64,000 nucleotides of DNA from Beroe forskalii (GCA_011033025.1 WFMF01000011.1:1202688-1266687), one strand, 5' to 3'; positions 45,901 through 57,012 are shown, counted from the stretch's first letter. Program-made: numbers and translations. Notes: generated by a model not told the origin, from the letters alone.

Positions 45901-48838
45901 TATAAACACAAGGTGCTGTCTCTAGAGTCATTAGCAAACAACTACCTTATATAATACCTGGTGACTGGTCATTGCCCCCATATCAACCAATACTTATTAA
46001 GTTCACCAATAATCCTAACCTATTACAGCAAGTTGGTCAACTCGTTCAACTCTCACCAATCAAAATTTCTAAGAAGTGAGAACCCATTATTAGCAGTGAT
46101 TAATATTCTTTGAATGGCCAAAACCTTCCAATATTGCCCTGCATTGCGGAATTTCCCATTTCCCTACATCCTTTTCCATAACCCGTACATATTTTGGCTC
46201 AGGCCTCAGAGTTATCACTTATCACCCATGCTTTATCCGACCAAATATGATCAGATGAGGTGACCACCATCACTTTCAACTCGTGATGAATAAACATTAC
46301 TCTATTACAAGCCATGTGCCATGCGTGTATGATATCAAAATACAGCCTGATATACAGACTAGCATCACTTGATGTCATAATAACAGTATAGCCCTGTGTA
46401 AAGAGAAAAAAAGAATGATGTTAATAGTTATGATAATATGAAATGTTAGCCCAGGAAAGCTTTCTTTGATATGGAAGGTCCTCTTTTTTGATAAAACTCA
46501 AATCATTAGACTTGTAGACAGATCAACCCTCGGCTTCAATTAGCGTTAATCAAATTAGGCAAAGTCACCACACTTACTTCTTTATCTGGAACCTACTAAG
46601 CATAAAACAACAACCATTCATCAAGTATTAGACTGAAGATTTCTACGAAGGTAAGCATTAATTAGGAATTTGACCATGTGACATTGGATCAAAGATTATA
46701 ATCAAGAAATTTCAAATTTTCTATTTCATACGAGGTCTTACATACAGAGCAGGTATGCCTTATTTCATATTAAAAATCATTTGGCCACAATGACTCAGCG
46801 GCTTCAGGATGTGTTTCAGTTTTGTTGAAATGATATAAAGTTTTACCATGCTGCTAGCATTCCTTGAAAAGATGCGCTCAATAGAGTATGGACTCACCAG
46901 AAAAATATGTCTAAGATAGGTGTGGCTACACTGCATAGCAGTTTAAGTATTAAGTAACCAAGTAACTTTTGAATCTGAGGCCATGTCTCATGAGAAATGG
47001 CTGCTTCATGGTGATCACCGAGTAGCAATGAATTTCATGACTTTATTTCTGGTTAAACCTAAAAGCCATCTTAAAACTCGCAATTATTCCGAGGAAACAA
47101 TTATGAATTCACACATGCACGACTTGATAGTCACAATAAATCAACCTAAATGCATTAGTTACACGGTCACTTAAAGACTTAATGATAAACTGATAACAAA
47201 GTTATTTACAACAAAAAATACCTTCGTTGTACTAATAATTAAGTGTACAAGTAAATAAGAAACTTCCGAAAAAAAAATCTTATTTTTACAGATCTTAATT
47301 TGTACATAATATCTAAATTTGTAGGTTTCTCAATACATAAAAAATGAAATTTTCCTGAATTTTCATCGACATTGATCAAGGCCCATTCTGTTTCACTTTA
47401 GCAACATCACTGCAAACTCGTCCTAGTCCAAAATCACACTCGTTGCTGGATGGGATAGATTCTACAATGCTAATCGATCCATATTCTAAACTTAGTCTTA
47501 ACTCTTCAACGGTATATCAAATACTTTGTAAAATCGTTAAAACGTCAGAAACTGTATTTGAGTCTTGTCGTTTTCTAGTAAATATTTACTTTTTCAATAA
47601 AAAATTCGGATTTTTCAGATTGAATTCAAATTTCTCGGAAAATGTGGAAAGTTTTCAAGTGGAAAGTACAAGTCTTAAATTATGCAGTATAGACGCCTAA
47701 TTGGTACAGAACTTAATAAGTACAGCTAAGGTATAACAAAATAGTATTAGTAAGGAAGCGTGACATGGAGCATATAAGCGTATAATATCTCAATATAATA
47801 CCACTTCCGTGCAATTAGTCAATGAAAGCTGGCCGTGGTACGATACACAAATATAACGCCACAAAAGTGAACGTGATCATTCATCATGTTGCTCTCGCCA
47901 CTCGGCTTACGCCTCGTGCCAATTAGTTTACTGATTAACACTCGGAATACGGATTCGTCTCAAATTATTAGTACGCTGTGATTTCCACTGGGCTTCCTCT
48001 CGTGCCACAATCGGTGTAGAACAGCGAATAAAATACCAAACTACGAGCCTCCACTGAGGGCAGGTAACACCCAACCTGTGGTTTGTAGGTACCAACTATT
48101 TGTAGGTATAGTTGGGGTCAAAACAGTCAACGTTCCCTTGACACCTTTAAAACAACTTTTCCTCTACTGTGTCAACTATTTGTCACACAATATAGTTCTG
48201 CAGAAATTTATCTAGTAATGAAGGAAATGTTGATTGTTGAGGTTCAAGCAATTATAAGACATTTGTTGAGGAAATGGTAGACTGTTCGAAGGAAATAGTG
48301 AATTGCAGAGGAAATAATTTACAGTTGAGGATAGGAAATAATTGTCTGTTGACCAAAATTGTTCACTGACGACTGTTGAGGAAATAATTATATGTAAGAC
48401 AAAATTGTGGCAGCAATAGCTAAATTTTGAGGACATATTTGATTGAATTGAGGAAATAGATGAAACAGGCCGAAACATCACTCAAATAGGAGTTGGTCAA
48501 AAATGGTAAATTTACCGATTTGTTCATGCTCAATTTAGCAAAAAATAAGGGTTCAAATATCCCACTTTGTTAATTTAAATTGTAGATCATTAAAACCACA
48601 CTCATCTTTGTGATCAATCTGGCATCAGTAAATAATACTTAACCTGTAGTATCTGAAAATCTGTATAATGTGAAAAATTCTACTTCTACAGGCCATGGTA
48701 AGATGTAATCTCCTGATAACTAAGCATACCTTCATCCAGATCGCTGTCATCAGAGTACTCATATTCGCCACTGGAAGTGGGCCTGGAGTCCTCGGCGAAC
48801 TCAGGTAACACATACTGATACAAATACGACATCGACAT
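21961..48838 (-). CDS. WD40-repeat protein, 8 exons, about 403 aa
   Basis: Exons: 48730-48838, 34919-35007, 31950-32201, 31597-31669, 31170-31348, 23049-23203, 22435-22579, 21961-22170. All introns are GT-AG and every junction keeps phase. The ATG at 48838 (MSMSYLYQYV) was chosen as the first plausible Met; the frame is open upstream. The N-terminus is acidic and disordered (EYEYSDDSDLDEDE), then basic (MLKRKSKWGKV). WD/GH-type blades follow: VALGFGNGKINVH, FIITGTADGLIQTY, HVCALDNRRIQVI, CVSAGWDRAVFLWDIR, CVTASLSIENALQLWDL, RIFAGGSGSND. WD40 propellers are usually protein-interaction scaffolds; the specific orthologue and partners are not recognised. The last exon either reads to TAA at 21961 (ending GGVYSLKMR) or is cut by a donor AAG|GTGGGT after 22030, with a final exon not found. 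The fifth intron is the 7.9-kb splice-acceptor minisatellite. Confidence 0.85.
23204..31084 (-). repeat. 32-bp minisatellite derived from the intron/exon junction (about 246 units)
   Basis: The array fills nearly the whole intron before WD40 exon 23049-23203. Read on the sense (minus) strand, each unit is GTGATAGACGCTAAC, AGGGCTG, TATACTGCAG. The first 18 bases (through AGG) equal the first 18 bases of the exon, and CTGCAG is the exon's own acceptor. Every complete unit therefore contains a 3' splice site and exon start. Each also has CTAAC, a match to the metazoan branch-point consensus, with its A 18 nt before the AG. The distance from outermost to innermost acceptor (31076 to 23204) is 7,872 bp, or 246 unit lengths. 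Most units are identical; GTGTC for GCGTC variants and broken units cluster near 24480-25500, 27390-27530, 28020-28080 and 30150-30300. Confidence 0.98.
32202..34918. other. WD40 intron of 2.7 kb, no further gene seen
   Basis: It contains a short TTAGGG-like run near 32268-32285 (two to three units) and otherwise unremarkable sequence. Open frames at 32656-32982, 33369-33704 and 33858-34058 show no recognisable domains. Confidence 0.5.
36335..36953. mobile_element. Fold-back element with inverted repeats of about 60 bp
   Basis: The left arm (AAAACACGAATTTGAGATAT...GGATGGCC...GTGTACCAACATTT, 36335-36395) is mirrored by 36893-36953 with only a few mismatches. The middle contains TCATTTAGGTCA-type text (inverted as CCTAAATGATGGGCAAA) shared with the cluster at 16350-19295. 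Non-coding, MITE-like. Confidence 0.8.
38376..38532. repeat. Compact palindromic element (157 bp)
   Basis: The arms GTCTATAAAATACATAGACAC and its near-complement at 38514-38532 are themselves palindromic. Inside them GGGTCCATTTTGG pairs with CCAATATGGACCC. The centre has two GC hairpin motifs, CCCGAGGGCGTAAGCCCGAG and GCCCGAGCCCGTAGGGCGAG. Confidence 0.7.
38636..38925 (+). repeat. Diverged direct repeat (GTGGTGTCAGA...GACCGGACAGAC)
   Basis: GTGGTGTCAGA, GACCGGACAGAC, ATATAT...GA(G/T)GAAGAATTATA and AGTAAGAT(A/T) occur in the same order at 38636-38735 and 38826-38912. Confidence 0.5.
39563..39736 (+). repeat. Two near-identical 70-bp direct repeats
   Basis: CATGTGATTAAAACTATATA followed by repeated CTATAAAG/CTTTA blocks occurs at 39563-39633 and 39667-39736 with 104-bp spacing. 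Confidence 0.8.
40038..40968. mobile_element. Tc1/mariner-like non-autonomous element with TA flanks
   Basis: Terminal inverted repeats of 25 bp: GGGCGTTCGGAAATGATTG at the left, and the right end reads in complement GTGCGTTCGGAAAAGATTG; both continue TCACTT. They are flanked by TA (40036-40037, 40969-40970), the target site of the Tc1/mariner superfamily. The 931-bp interior has no transposase ORF. Confidence 0.75.
43146..43255 (+). repeat. (GGA)n microsatellite, about 36 copies
   Basis: An uninterrupted GGA run of about 110 bp. On the WD40 sense strand it is TCC, a polypyrimidine tract within the first intron. Poly-Gly and poly-Pro ORFs through it are not genes. Confidence 0.95.
44660..44746. 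repeat. Inverted repeat (AAGTGAAAATATGAATTTT)
   Basis: AAGTGAAAATATGAATTTTT near 44659 and AAAATTCATATTTTCACTT near 44728 are complements around a spacer of about 50 bp. The following 300 bp (to about 45060) may belong to the same element. Confidence 0.65.
48225..48450 (+). repeat. Degenerate TTGAGGAAATA-type repeat
   Basis: GTTGAGGAAAT or close variants (GCAGAGGAAATAAT, GGATAGGAAATAAT) recur at irregular 25-60-bp intervals. Low complexity, non-coding. Confidence 0.5.
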
Positions 48839-50700
48839 CGGAAGGAGTAATTCTTGGAATTGAGAGAAGTATACAATAGCGTAATTCACCCTAGTGAAGA
48901 GTCAAAGAACTTGCGAAGATTCCCCGGAAAAGTAGCTGTATAATATCTGCTGGAGAATGTAGTAGTACTATGAACGTGATACAGTGCAATATACCGTGTA
49001 TCATGTGAGCTGATCAGCGAGCCGTGTAATTCATTATGTTTTAATGGTGATTATTATTAAAACACATTGCTCACCGCGGAGCTGAGGCTGCAGGAGCTGC
49101 CGTACCAAGGGTTATGTGTTTGTTGAGGAGATTGGAAGATGGATCAGGAACAGAAAATGTACAGATAGAGGAAAATTTGACTTTTTTCTTCGGTCGATTA
49201 TTTTAATAAAATGTCTTTTTACCGTAACTTATGATCGAATAGTATTAAACTTGACGTTAGCACCAGATTTTTACATATTGACTTGGTATGCACAAGATAA
49301 ATTAGAGTTTAAATCAGCACGTGAGCACAGATTCGGATATCTTTGAAGATTTAACTTAGCATATCACTTACTTTGAAGAAGCTCAACTTTAACTCGATGT
49401 TCGTCAAATAAAAAAGGCTTAAAGTAATCTTAATTAATTTTGTTATTAATGCATATGCCTAAAATCTTACAAAATGTAAACGAACGTTAATAATAACAAT
49501 TCAAACAAAGAGTTGAATAATAGCATTATCATTGTGTTGTGCCGCATAGCTATAATAATGCAATATCCACATCCCAAGACGCATGTCGCATGGGACTAAA
49601 CGCCCCCCCCCCCCTAGCTTTCAAAGGCCCCCTCTAGAAATATCTCAGGGGGGCCCTTGGCCCTACCTAGGATTTTCCCAAAAATTTGAACATCAAAAGG
49701 AAGTTATGATTCAGTTGGACAGAAATTTTCCTGAAATTCACTATTTTATAGAGTAAAATCAATCAATAAAACATGATTTCAGTTGTATGTTTATGCAAAA
49801 TAGTGAAAATAAGGGCAATGAAAAATGAAAATTTATTTATGTTAATTTTCAAGGCTCAAACCTCCCCTTCCTCATACTTGAACTCTGCACACATTTAATT
49901 TTAAATCAGCTAGTGTATACGCATGGGACTAGGAGGGTTCCTCACGTGTATTATTGCAGTGAGCATATGTCTGGGTGTGACCGGCACGTGTGGAGGTTAA
50001 TAATGAATACCTGAGCAGTTTCATCTTAACTTGCCTCAATGTCACACGTTATAGGATGTCGAGTAAGTTAATCAAACTTTAAGAAATGGGAGGTGGATTT
50101 CCATTTTAAAGGAAATTAATGCCCCACGCGTCAATCTATGCCCATTGCCCCATGTAATTAAACCTGTTATTGCGGCATTTGTTCATGCAAAGTTTAATTA
50201 ACGTTGCAGCCAAGCAATGGTAGCGCTGAGTTCTGGAATATTGGAGTTCATGACATAGTTAAGTGGCTGATATAGCATAAGAATTAAGATTTAATAGAGC
50301 TTTACTCTAAAAGTCTTTAGGACACTTAAGTACTTTACAGTGCTCACTTACGAAATCTTCTCTTGACGAGGTGAAAGTGGTTTACTGGTGTGAGGCTTCA
50401 GAGATTTTAATTATCGGCTTTTAGTCGAACAAATTTTATATCGTCGCTGTCTGAGCGATTTGCAGTCAATTACAATGATATCAAAGGAATGGTAACAAAT
50501 TTCATAAATTCTCCAGCATGAATGTAAGTACCACATCCATGACCTAGTACCACACTATCATAGCTGCTTGTTTGATATCCCAGCCCTATTCGGTTAAATT
50601 CTCAATACCTTAGTCATAGTGATGAGGATGAGGGTCGAAAGTGGCCATTCAGGACAAACAAACAAAAAGATTAAAAAAAACAGCTTGGCAATTTAATATT
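48839..50700. other. Region upstream of the WD40 gene
   Basis: It should contain the WD40 promoter, and possibly a 5' non-coding exon ending near 48888. An AG acceptor-like CACTAG|G lies just upstream of the open frame. No core promoter motif could be assigned. It contains repeat copy D. Confidence 0.45.
49597..49850 (+). repeat. Dispersed C/G-run repeat, copy D
   Basis: C-run, TAGCTTTCAAAGGCCCCC, TCTAGAAATATCTC, G-run, CCTTGGCCCTACC, then the AT-rich body with AAATCAATCAATAAAACATG. Preceded by GCATGGGACTAAACG, which resembles in complement the right flank of copy A (GTAGTCCCATG), suggesting it belongs to the element end. Confidence 0.7.
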
Positions 50701-50701
50701 T

Positions 50702-51022
50702 TTGAAAGAAAACACTTTTGCTATCCCTGCAGCCAACAACCGAATATTCACAGACGATACCCTTAAAGTGAACAGGGAAGTTGCGGAGCTCATTACCACC
50801 ATCAGGGACGAGAATTCTCAAAACAGAGGACGACTCTTTTCATACAGCAATGACTCTATGAAAGACTTCTATCAATCAAGCCCCAATAATGGATTCCAGT
50901 TGTCTGGCCCAGGGGCTCTGATTATGTGGAAAAGGCTCGAGGATGCTCTCAGAAAGGCACTCAGGATTGAGAGAAAGCAGCTGAGTAATCGGATCAACCA
51001 CAGGAATACACATAATGAGTGA
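50702..51022 (+). CDS. LINE ORF1-like protein, C-terminal fragment
   Basis: About 106 codons, charged and likely helical towards the end (WKRLEDALRKALRIERKQL). There is no ATG of convincing context at the left edge (the frame starts at TTG), so it is probably 5'-truncated. Its stop overlaps the ORF2 start within ATGAGTGA (51015-51022), an arrangement compatible with termination-reinitiation. Nucleic-acid binding is assumed from position only. Confidence 0.6.
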   Translation: MKENTFAIPAANNRIFTDDTLKVNREVAELITTIRDENSQNRGRLFSYSNDSMKDFYQSSPNNGFQLSGPGALIMWKRLEDALRKALRIERKQLSNRINHRNTHNE

Positions 51023-54000
51023 CAAGGATAGTTCAACCCACCCTAGGACATCACATGTTCCTCATAAAAGAAATCTGAACCACCTTCGCGTACTTTCATG
51101 GAACATCCACGACTCAAACGACAAAATAACTGGCTCAAAACTCACAGATGAAGTCTTCATTGCAACTACCTCTCAGTGTGACATAATTTGTCTCCAAGAG
51201 ACTAAGCGAAGCCTCAAGATCCCGGGGTTCAAGTGTTTAACAGCAACAGGCCAGACAGTAGATCAGGTGGAGTCTGCATTGGGGTAAAACATGAGATCTG
51301 CCTACTCATCACACACGTGAACACCAAGAAATTCTCCCCAGACATCCAAGCAATCAGGATCTCGAAAACTTAACGATCTCTCCAAAGATATCCTCCCTGG
51401 TTAATGTCTACGACTCACCAGTAAATTCCTCACAAGCAGAAACTCATGGCAAATGGCACTTTGAGGACACACTCGAGAGCCTTGGCAACTTCCTTGATAG
51501 CCAAAGGGGGGATGATCTCTTGCTTTGTGGAGACTTCAATGCAAGAACAGGCAATGAAAACAGCATCTGCATTAGGGAAGACCTCATGCAAGACAACCTA
51601 GCAAGTGGCAAATCTCTCACCGCAAGCAGTCTCCCCACTAAATCTCCCCGGCTCAGGTGCAGCCAAGATAGTACCATCAACAACAGGGGCCGAGTTTCGT
51701 TAGAGCTAGCCACCCCACACAATGCCAAGATTGTAAATGGAGCGGCTATAGGAAACGTTCTGGGTGACTATACTTGCATCAACTACAGGGGCAAAGTGTA
51801 GTTGACTACTTTCTTGCTCTTATGAGGTTTTCCATGAAGTGGCATCACTTAAGTTGTTAGACCTGACCTCCATCTCTGACCACCGACCTCTCATCTGCAG
51901 TCTCTCCGCCCCTAGTCTCTCCAACATGCGGCATGAGTTGAGAGAGGCCGACTTTGAAAACGTTCCACCTGGTTTCCCCAAATGGGAAAAACTGGAAAAC
52001 AGGTCTGCCCAGCACCATCAAGGGCCAGAGTAACCCAGGCATCATTGCTAGAATGAATCTGTTATGCGCCCAAAAAACCCAAACCTCTGATGATGTCTAC
52101 AGTATCAACTCCAAACTTATTAACATCATCCAAGATGTGGCAATTAACACACTGGACAGGAAAAGTGGTCTCCCTAAGCGGAAGTACCACAACAAAGCCT
52201 CATGGTTTGATGGAGACTGCCGCAAGGCAAAACGTAAAACCAACAAATTAGCTAGGAGGGTCAACAAACTTCAACCAATGAGAATCGCAAGGCCTATTAC
52301 AAGCAGAAAAAAGGATTACAAGAAAATCCTCAAGAGGGAAGAAGAGTCGCTTCTTCGCTAATCTCAACCGTAAAATCAATGACATGAAGACAATCAACTG
52401 ACTGAATTAAAAAGCTCAAGTCGTTCAGGAATGAACCACAATCCATGGACCTTCAAGACCTGGTCACATTCTATGAGTTTTTCAAGAATCTTTTACGCCG
52501 AGAAGGTTTTGCCTGACGAAATAACCTCAAGCCTAAAAAAGTCCTATGGTGGTCATGACACTAGCCAGCAACCTACAGGAAGGCTCAATGACCTAATAAA
52601 CAGAAGCATCTCCCTTTGAAGAACTCACATCATGTATAAAAAAGCTCAAATTAGGAAAAGCATCTGCAGAAGACTGTTTGACGAACGAACTCAAAAATAG
52701 TAGGACCCTTCTCCTTAAATGCATAGTTAAGGTCTTCAATGCTTGCCTCGATGAGGGTGTCTACCCTGGAATGTGGCACTTATCACACCATTACACAAAA
52801 GGGTGACAAGTACGACCCAGACAACTATCGTGCCATTGCTGTTGGCAGTAATCTGGGCAAACTCTTTGCTAACATCTTGCTTGAGAGGTTGATCAACTTT
52901 AGGAACCAGCGCTGCCCAGATCCCATAAAACCAGCTTTGGGTTCTGCAGTAATGCCCAAACTAGCGACCACATTTTCGTCCTTAACATGCATCCAAAAGC
53001 AGCTCCAAAAAGGTGAATATCTTTATAGCTGCTTCATCGACTTCAGAAAAGCCTTTCGATACCGTCTGCAGAGAGGCACCTTTCAAGCTTTTCCATCTTG
53101 GTGTGCGGGGAAAATTCTTCAAATGTCTTGAACATATGTACACTCACCTAAAGCCAAAATCAAGCTCATCAACAAAGCTCAGATGCCATTGATGTTCTGA
53201 TTGGCACAGAGCAAGGACATCCAATGAGCCCTGAGCTATTCAAGATATAAATCTTTGGAGCTCTCAGAAGACCTGGACAATACGCCTCATGTTGAATCAC
53301 CACTCATCAACACTCAAATAGTAACCCATCCTCTGGGCCGACGATCTTGTGCTACTCGCCCTGAACAAAGAATCTCTCCAAAGACTTCTTAACACAGTGC
53401 ATGAATTCTGTTCTTGCTGGGGGCTCACTGTCAACATGACTAAGACCGCAACACTGGTTTTCAACAAGGCAGGTAGGCAACTCAAAGTGGGATTTGGCCT
53501 ACGCTATGGAGCTGTTAGGGCAGTCGGCAAAAGAGTATTGTTATCTTGGAATCACCTTCATGCTTAATGGCAGTTTCAGCAAAGCACAGAAGGAACTACG
53601 ATACAAAGGTCTAAGAGCATATTTCTCTCAAACGCATGGTTGACACCAAAAGCCTGACAGTTAAATCACACCTCCGTCTGTATGATGCCCTTATAACACC
53701 AGTAGTCACCTATGGATGTCAAGTCTGGCTGTTTGAAACTAATATTTTCAAGATGATTACCAATGGAACCCTACAATCCAACTTAGGCATCTTTTAACCA
53801 AGCTATCTAACGACCCCATGGAGAACCTCCATCTCAAGTTTCTAAAGTGGACACTAGGGTTGTCATCCAAAGCCACTAATCTTGTATGCTGGGGAGAGAG
53901 ACAGGTAGATTTCCTCAAGCAGTACAGGTAGCAAAACAAGCACTTTGACTATAAGCGACTTGAAAACCTGTCGTCAAATGAAGCTGAAACGCTGGCTGGT

Positions 54001-54725
54001 CATGCTTTCATCGAACAGCGTGAGCTTGCATTACCCTGGCACAGTCGCTTTCTGGAAATCAAGATTGCCCTTAACATGCTCAGCAACACCAACCCATTAG
54101 AGGGCAGACAGAAACTTCAAAACCAGTTTGTCACATTGTGGAAGCTGCCCTGCCGCTTTATAGCAAGCTGAAGTTTTATGCCATGGTCAAGAAACAAGCT
54201 AGCCTTTGAAGAATACCTCACTATGCATCAATATGAGAGGAGAAAGGCTCTGTGCAGGCTCAGAGCTAGCAACCACAACCTCAACTGTGAGACAGGTCGA
54301 TACCTTATTCAGCCAAAGAAAGCATCTCCAGGAGACTCTAAAGCTGAGCCAGCTTCCGTAGTGCCCCCAATGTATGGAGGAAATGCTGCAAAGTCTGCTC
54401 TGGACCAGCTGCAGAGGATTAGCCCAGCTGCTGCTTCGACCCCATCATTGAAGACGAGCAGCACTTCCTAGTCAGCTGCCCTGCCTACCACCCACAAAGG
54501 CTTGATTTGGAAGAGATTCTAAGTCTTCATTACTGTCCTGGGAACCCAGTCGACTTCAGGGGTTATTCCAAAAACCATGCATGGTACCTTTGGGAAATTT
54601 GTGCACAGACTGATGAGCATCCGCTTCCCGACCTTCCTCTGATGGACAAGGCATGCCAAAGAACTGACAGCAAAAAGGAACTTAAAGATTTCCCAGAATC
54701 TCGGCATCAGCATTTTCAGACCTAG
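51015..54725 (+). pseudogene. LINE ORF2 (endonuclease and reverse transcriptase), broken
   Basis: Endonuclease landmarks are LSWNIHD, DIICLQETK (51150-51210), GDFNARTG (around 51530) and SDHRPL (around 51875). Reverse-transcriptase landmarks are DNYRAIAVGSNLGKLFANIL (52820-52880), SCFIDFRKAF (around 53020-53050) and the catalytic WADDLVLL with ADD at 53337-53345. A C-terminal DEQHFLVSCPAY (around 54453) suggests the zinc-binding end region. At least six frame changes are visible, for example near 51285, 51800, 52030 and an extra C at about 53056, plus in-frame stops. In a live element it would nick target DNA and reverse-transcribe the RNA. Confidence 0.9.
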
Positions 54726-55409
54726 GCAACATAGACACTCTCATATTAGCATGAACATTATAGTTTTCAAATTAACCCTCCGTGATTTTATAAAGATTTT
54801 TCCTAATAGGTTTTCCAAGAGATCATTTTATCATATTTATTGCACTGGATTCAATTTATACTTTGGCCTTAAGCGTTTTAGCTTACCTTTTTAACGCTTT
54901 TTCCTTTTTAACTATGCATACATTTGTCCTTTTGGGTTTTTAAGGGTGTTTTCTTAACATTTAATCTTCTTCCGTAGATATATCTTTTTTTTATTAATAT
55001 TTTTGATCGGTCTGACGTCGCAATATTTAAGTTTTTGAAGTGACAAGACTGTAAATACTATTCTATTCTATTCTATTCTTGGCCGCGAGAGGGCACTACA
55101 TTGTGTATTGTAATGAATTAATACCTTGACACTTCAATACGAGCTGAGCAGATGCTTCGGATATGAAGCACAGGTGGTTACACAGCTAGAATGATTCTTA
55201 CCTTCCAAAAGTGGGTAGCAGGAGTAGCCAGGGTACCGAGGGGAAAATTTGACAAAACCGAGGGGATTTTCAAGTCAAGATGCACGCACGCGCAGCGTGC
55301 GTGCCGCGCTGAAATCTTGAATAAAAATTTGATAAAAATCATATTCATTCACAATTTTTGTGTTCTAATAACAACGTGGATCAATTTAACTGTAAAAATT
55401 CATTTAAAA

Positions 55410-55645
55410 GGTGGGGGAATGCAAAGGGACGTGAGGGGAAGTGATCATAAGGTGAGGGGAAGTGGGTAATGAAGCAAGGGGAAGTGAAGCCGAGGGGAAG
55501 ATGGTGTGATGGGTAGATGGGAGATGGGTTGAGGGGAATTAAGGTGAGGAGATTTTAGCTGGGGGGAATCAAGGTGAGGGGAAGTAAGCTGAATGGATGT
55601 AAAGTGAGGGGAATTAACTAATTACGATGAGGGGAAGTATGATTG
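55410..55645 (+). repeat. Degenerate GTGAGGGGAAGT repeat, left block
   Basis: About 12 diverged copies of GGTGAGGGGAAGT or GGTGAGGGGAATT. The last part, GAATTAACTAATTACGATGAG, is repeated on the other side of the ORF (near 57136), so the ORF-bearing segment may have been inserted into this array. Confidence 0.75.
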
Positions 55646-56037
55646 AAAACCCCGAAGGGCACCGCAATGGGCTTCTAAATATATTTGAAATATGATTAAC
55701 TTCAATCTTGACATTGAACACATCAATTTAATATCTTCAGCTTGTCAACTTCTAGTATCATTCATGCAGTCAAAACGTGTATGAAACTTAAACAAAATTA
55801 ACTAAATGAAATCAATACCGCGAAAACTGTTCAGTTTTGTGTGGGCAATGACAATCATAAGAACTGTTCTATTAACTGTAGATTACACGCATCTGAATAA
55901 CATGAAATTATCAAACTTGGGCTTATCAAATCCTTTACAAAATTGCATTTAATGGATACATAATTGTGTAATGAATATTCAAAATAGAATGATAAGATCA
56001 TAGTAATGGTAAAATTGATATAATGATCTACTTCTTA

Positions 56038-57012
56038 TCAGTACTCAATATGTGACCACCTTTTTATGAAATGAAGTTTGTTGGGTTCAGCAGTTCTTTT
56101 CGCTTTGAGTTGTGTGACTAAATCGCGATGCACCTCACGTTCCTCCAGTGTCCTATCCGGGCAGATGAAGACTCGCTTGTAGTCCTCCGAATCTCTTAAC
56201 AGCTTTGCTTTCCTGAAGATCTGAGTAACAATGTCTGAACAAGAGACTGCTACTTTGACTGGCCGCGGAGTTTTCTGTTTACCCTTCACTCCGATCCTGC
56301 ATGCTTCAAACTTCGGCTTCTCTCCGACTGCCTCTAGAACTTCGCTAACTCTCTGATCGACTTTCTCTTCTGGTTCCTCTGCCAGTCCAAATATTACCAG
56401 GTTACGGCTCCTGTCTTCTTCTGCAACCACGTTCTTCACGACTGATTTCAGTACTTTCTGATCCAAAACACCTCCATTATTCTTTGAGTCCTGCACTGCC
56501 TCACTGTATGACTTCAGCTGTGTCTCAACGGTGTTTCCAACAGACGTCACCACCGATTCCTTGAACTCCTGCAGCTGAGAGTCCTTAGAAGTAATCAGCT
56601 CCGCTTGTAGCTTAATAACCTGCTCCTCACTGTAAGACTTCAACTGTGTCTCAACCCTGTCTCCAACTGAGATTACCACCGAGTCCTTCAGCTCCTGCAA
56701 CTGAGAGTCCTTAGCAGTGATCAACTCCTCTTGTAGCTTGATAACCTGCTCTTGTTTCTTGATAACTTCAGATTTCTGCTGCTGTAACTCGCTCTCCAGA
56801 TGCTCAACTAGATCAGTTTGTGCGGTGACTATTCTCAAGGCAGCTACCAGCTTTGAAGACATCTGCTCCCGGCTGATCTCTCTTCGTCTGGAATAAGATT
56901 CAGCGTCCATTCCATTAGGGTGGTTTTCGTGTGGAAGAAGATACCTCATGCCCCGTAGCCATTCTCTACAGTCGAATTTCACTTTCTTGAATCTATCGGT
57001 ATATCCTGCCAT
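56038..57012 (-). CDS. LINE ORF1-like coiled-coil and RRM-type protein, 324 aa, intact
   Basis: The start at 57012 (MAGYTDRFKK) is the first ATG; the frame is open a further 28 codons upstream without ATG. Residues about 60-190 are a heptad-rich coiled coil containing a perfectly adjacent 42-residue duplication (residues about 88-129 and 130-171, DNA 56500-56751). The C-terminal 120 residues (RNLVIFGLAEE, ACRIGVKG, RPVKVAVSCSD, RVFICPDRTLEER) match the pattern of the RRM-like and C-terminal domains of LINE ORF1 proteins (transposase-22-like). Such proteins trimerise and bind RNA in ribonucleoprotein particles. No ORF2, zinc knuckle or poly(A) follows. It is the only long intact ORF in the DNA element around it. 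Confidence 0.8.
   Translation of the reverse strand: MAGYTDRFKKVKFDCREWLRGMRYLLPHENHPNGMDAESYSRRREISREQMSSKLVAALRIVTAQTDLVEHLESELQQQKSEVIKKQEQVIKLQEELITAKDSQLQELKDSVVISVGDRVETQLKSYSEEQVIKLQAELITSKDSQLQEFKESVVTSVGNTVETQLKSYSEAVQDSKNNGGVLDQKVLKSVVKNVVAEEDRSRNLVIFGLAEEPEEKVDQRVSEVLEAVGEKPKFEACRIGVKGKQKTPRPVKVAVSCSDIVTQIFRKAKLLRDSEDYKRVFICPDRTLEEREVHRDLVTQLKAKRTAEPNKLHFIKRWSHIEY

Larger units (their letters stand above)
35008..48729. other. First intron of the WD40 gene, 13.7 kb
   Basis: The link across this intron rests on splice phase (GAAG|...|ACGAA gives Asp-Glu-Asp-Glu) and on matching acidic-to-basic N-terminal composition. It holds elements at 36335-36953, 38376-38532, 39563-39736, 40038-40968, 43146-43255 and 44660-44746, and degenerate repeats at 48225-48450. 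No independent gene was recognised. Confidence 0.6.
50702..55079 (+). mobile_element. APE-type non-LTR retrotransposon (LINE), decayed
   Basis: In order: the C-terminal part of an ORF1-like protein (50702-51022), an ORF2 with apurinic-type endonuclease, reverse transcriptase and C-terminal region (51015-54725), a 3' untranslated region, and a (TATTC)n tail at 55058-55079 as found in several non-L1 LINE clades. The 5' end appears truncated. Frameshifts and stops throughout ORF2 make it dead. The exact clade (I/Nimb-like, Rex1-like or other) is not decided. Confidence 0.9.

Noticed and set aside
51444-54713. Minus-strand ORFs through the LINE
   Set aside because: Shadows of the plus-strand endonuclease and reverse-transcriptase reading frames.
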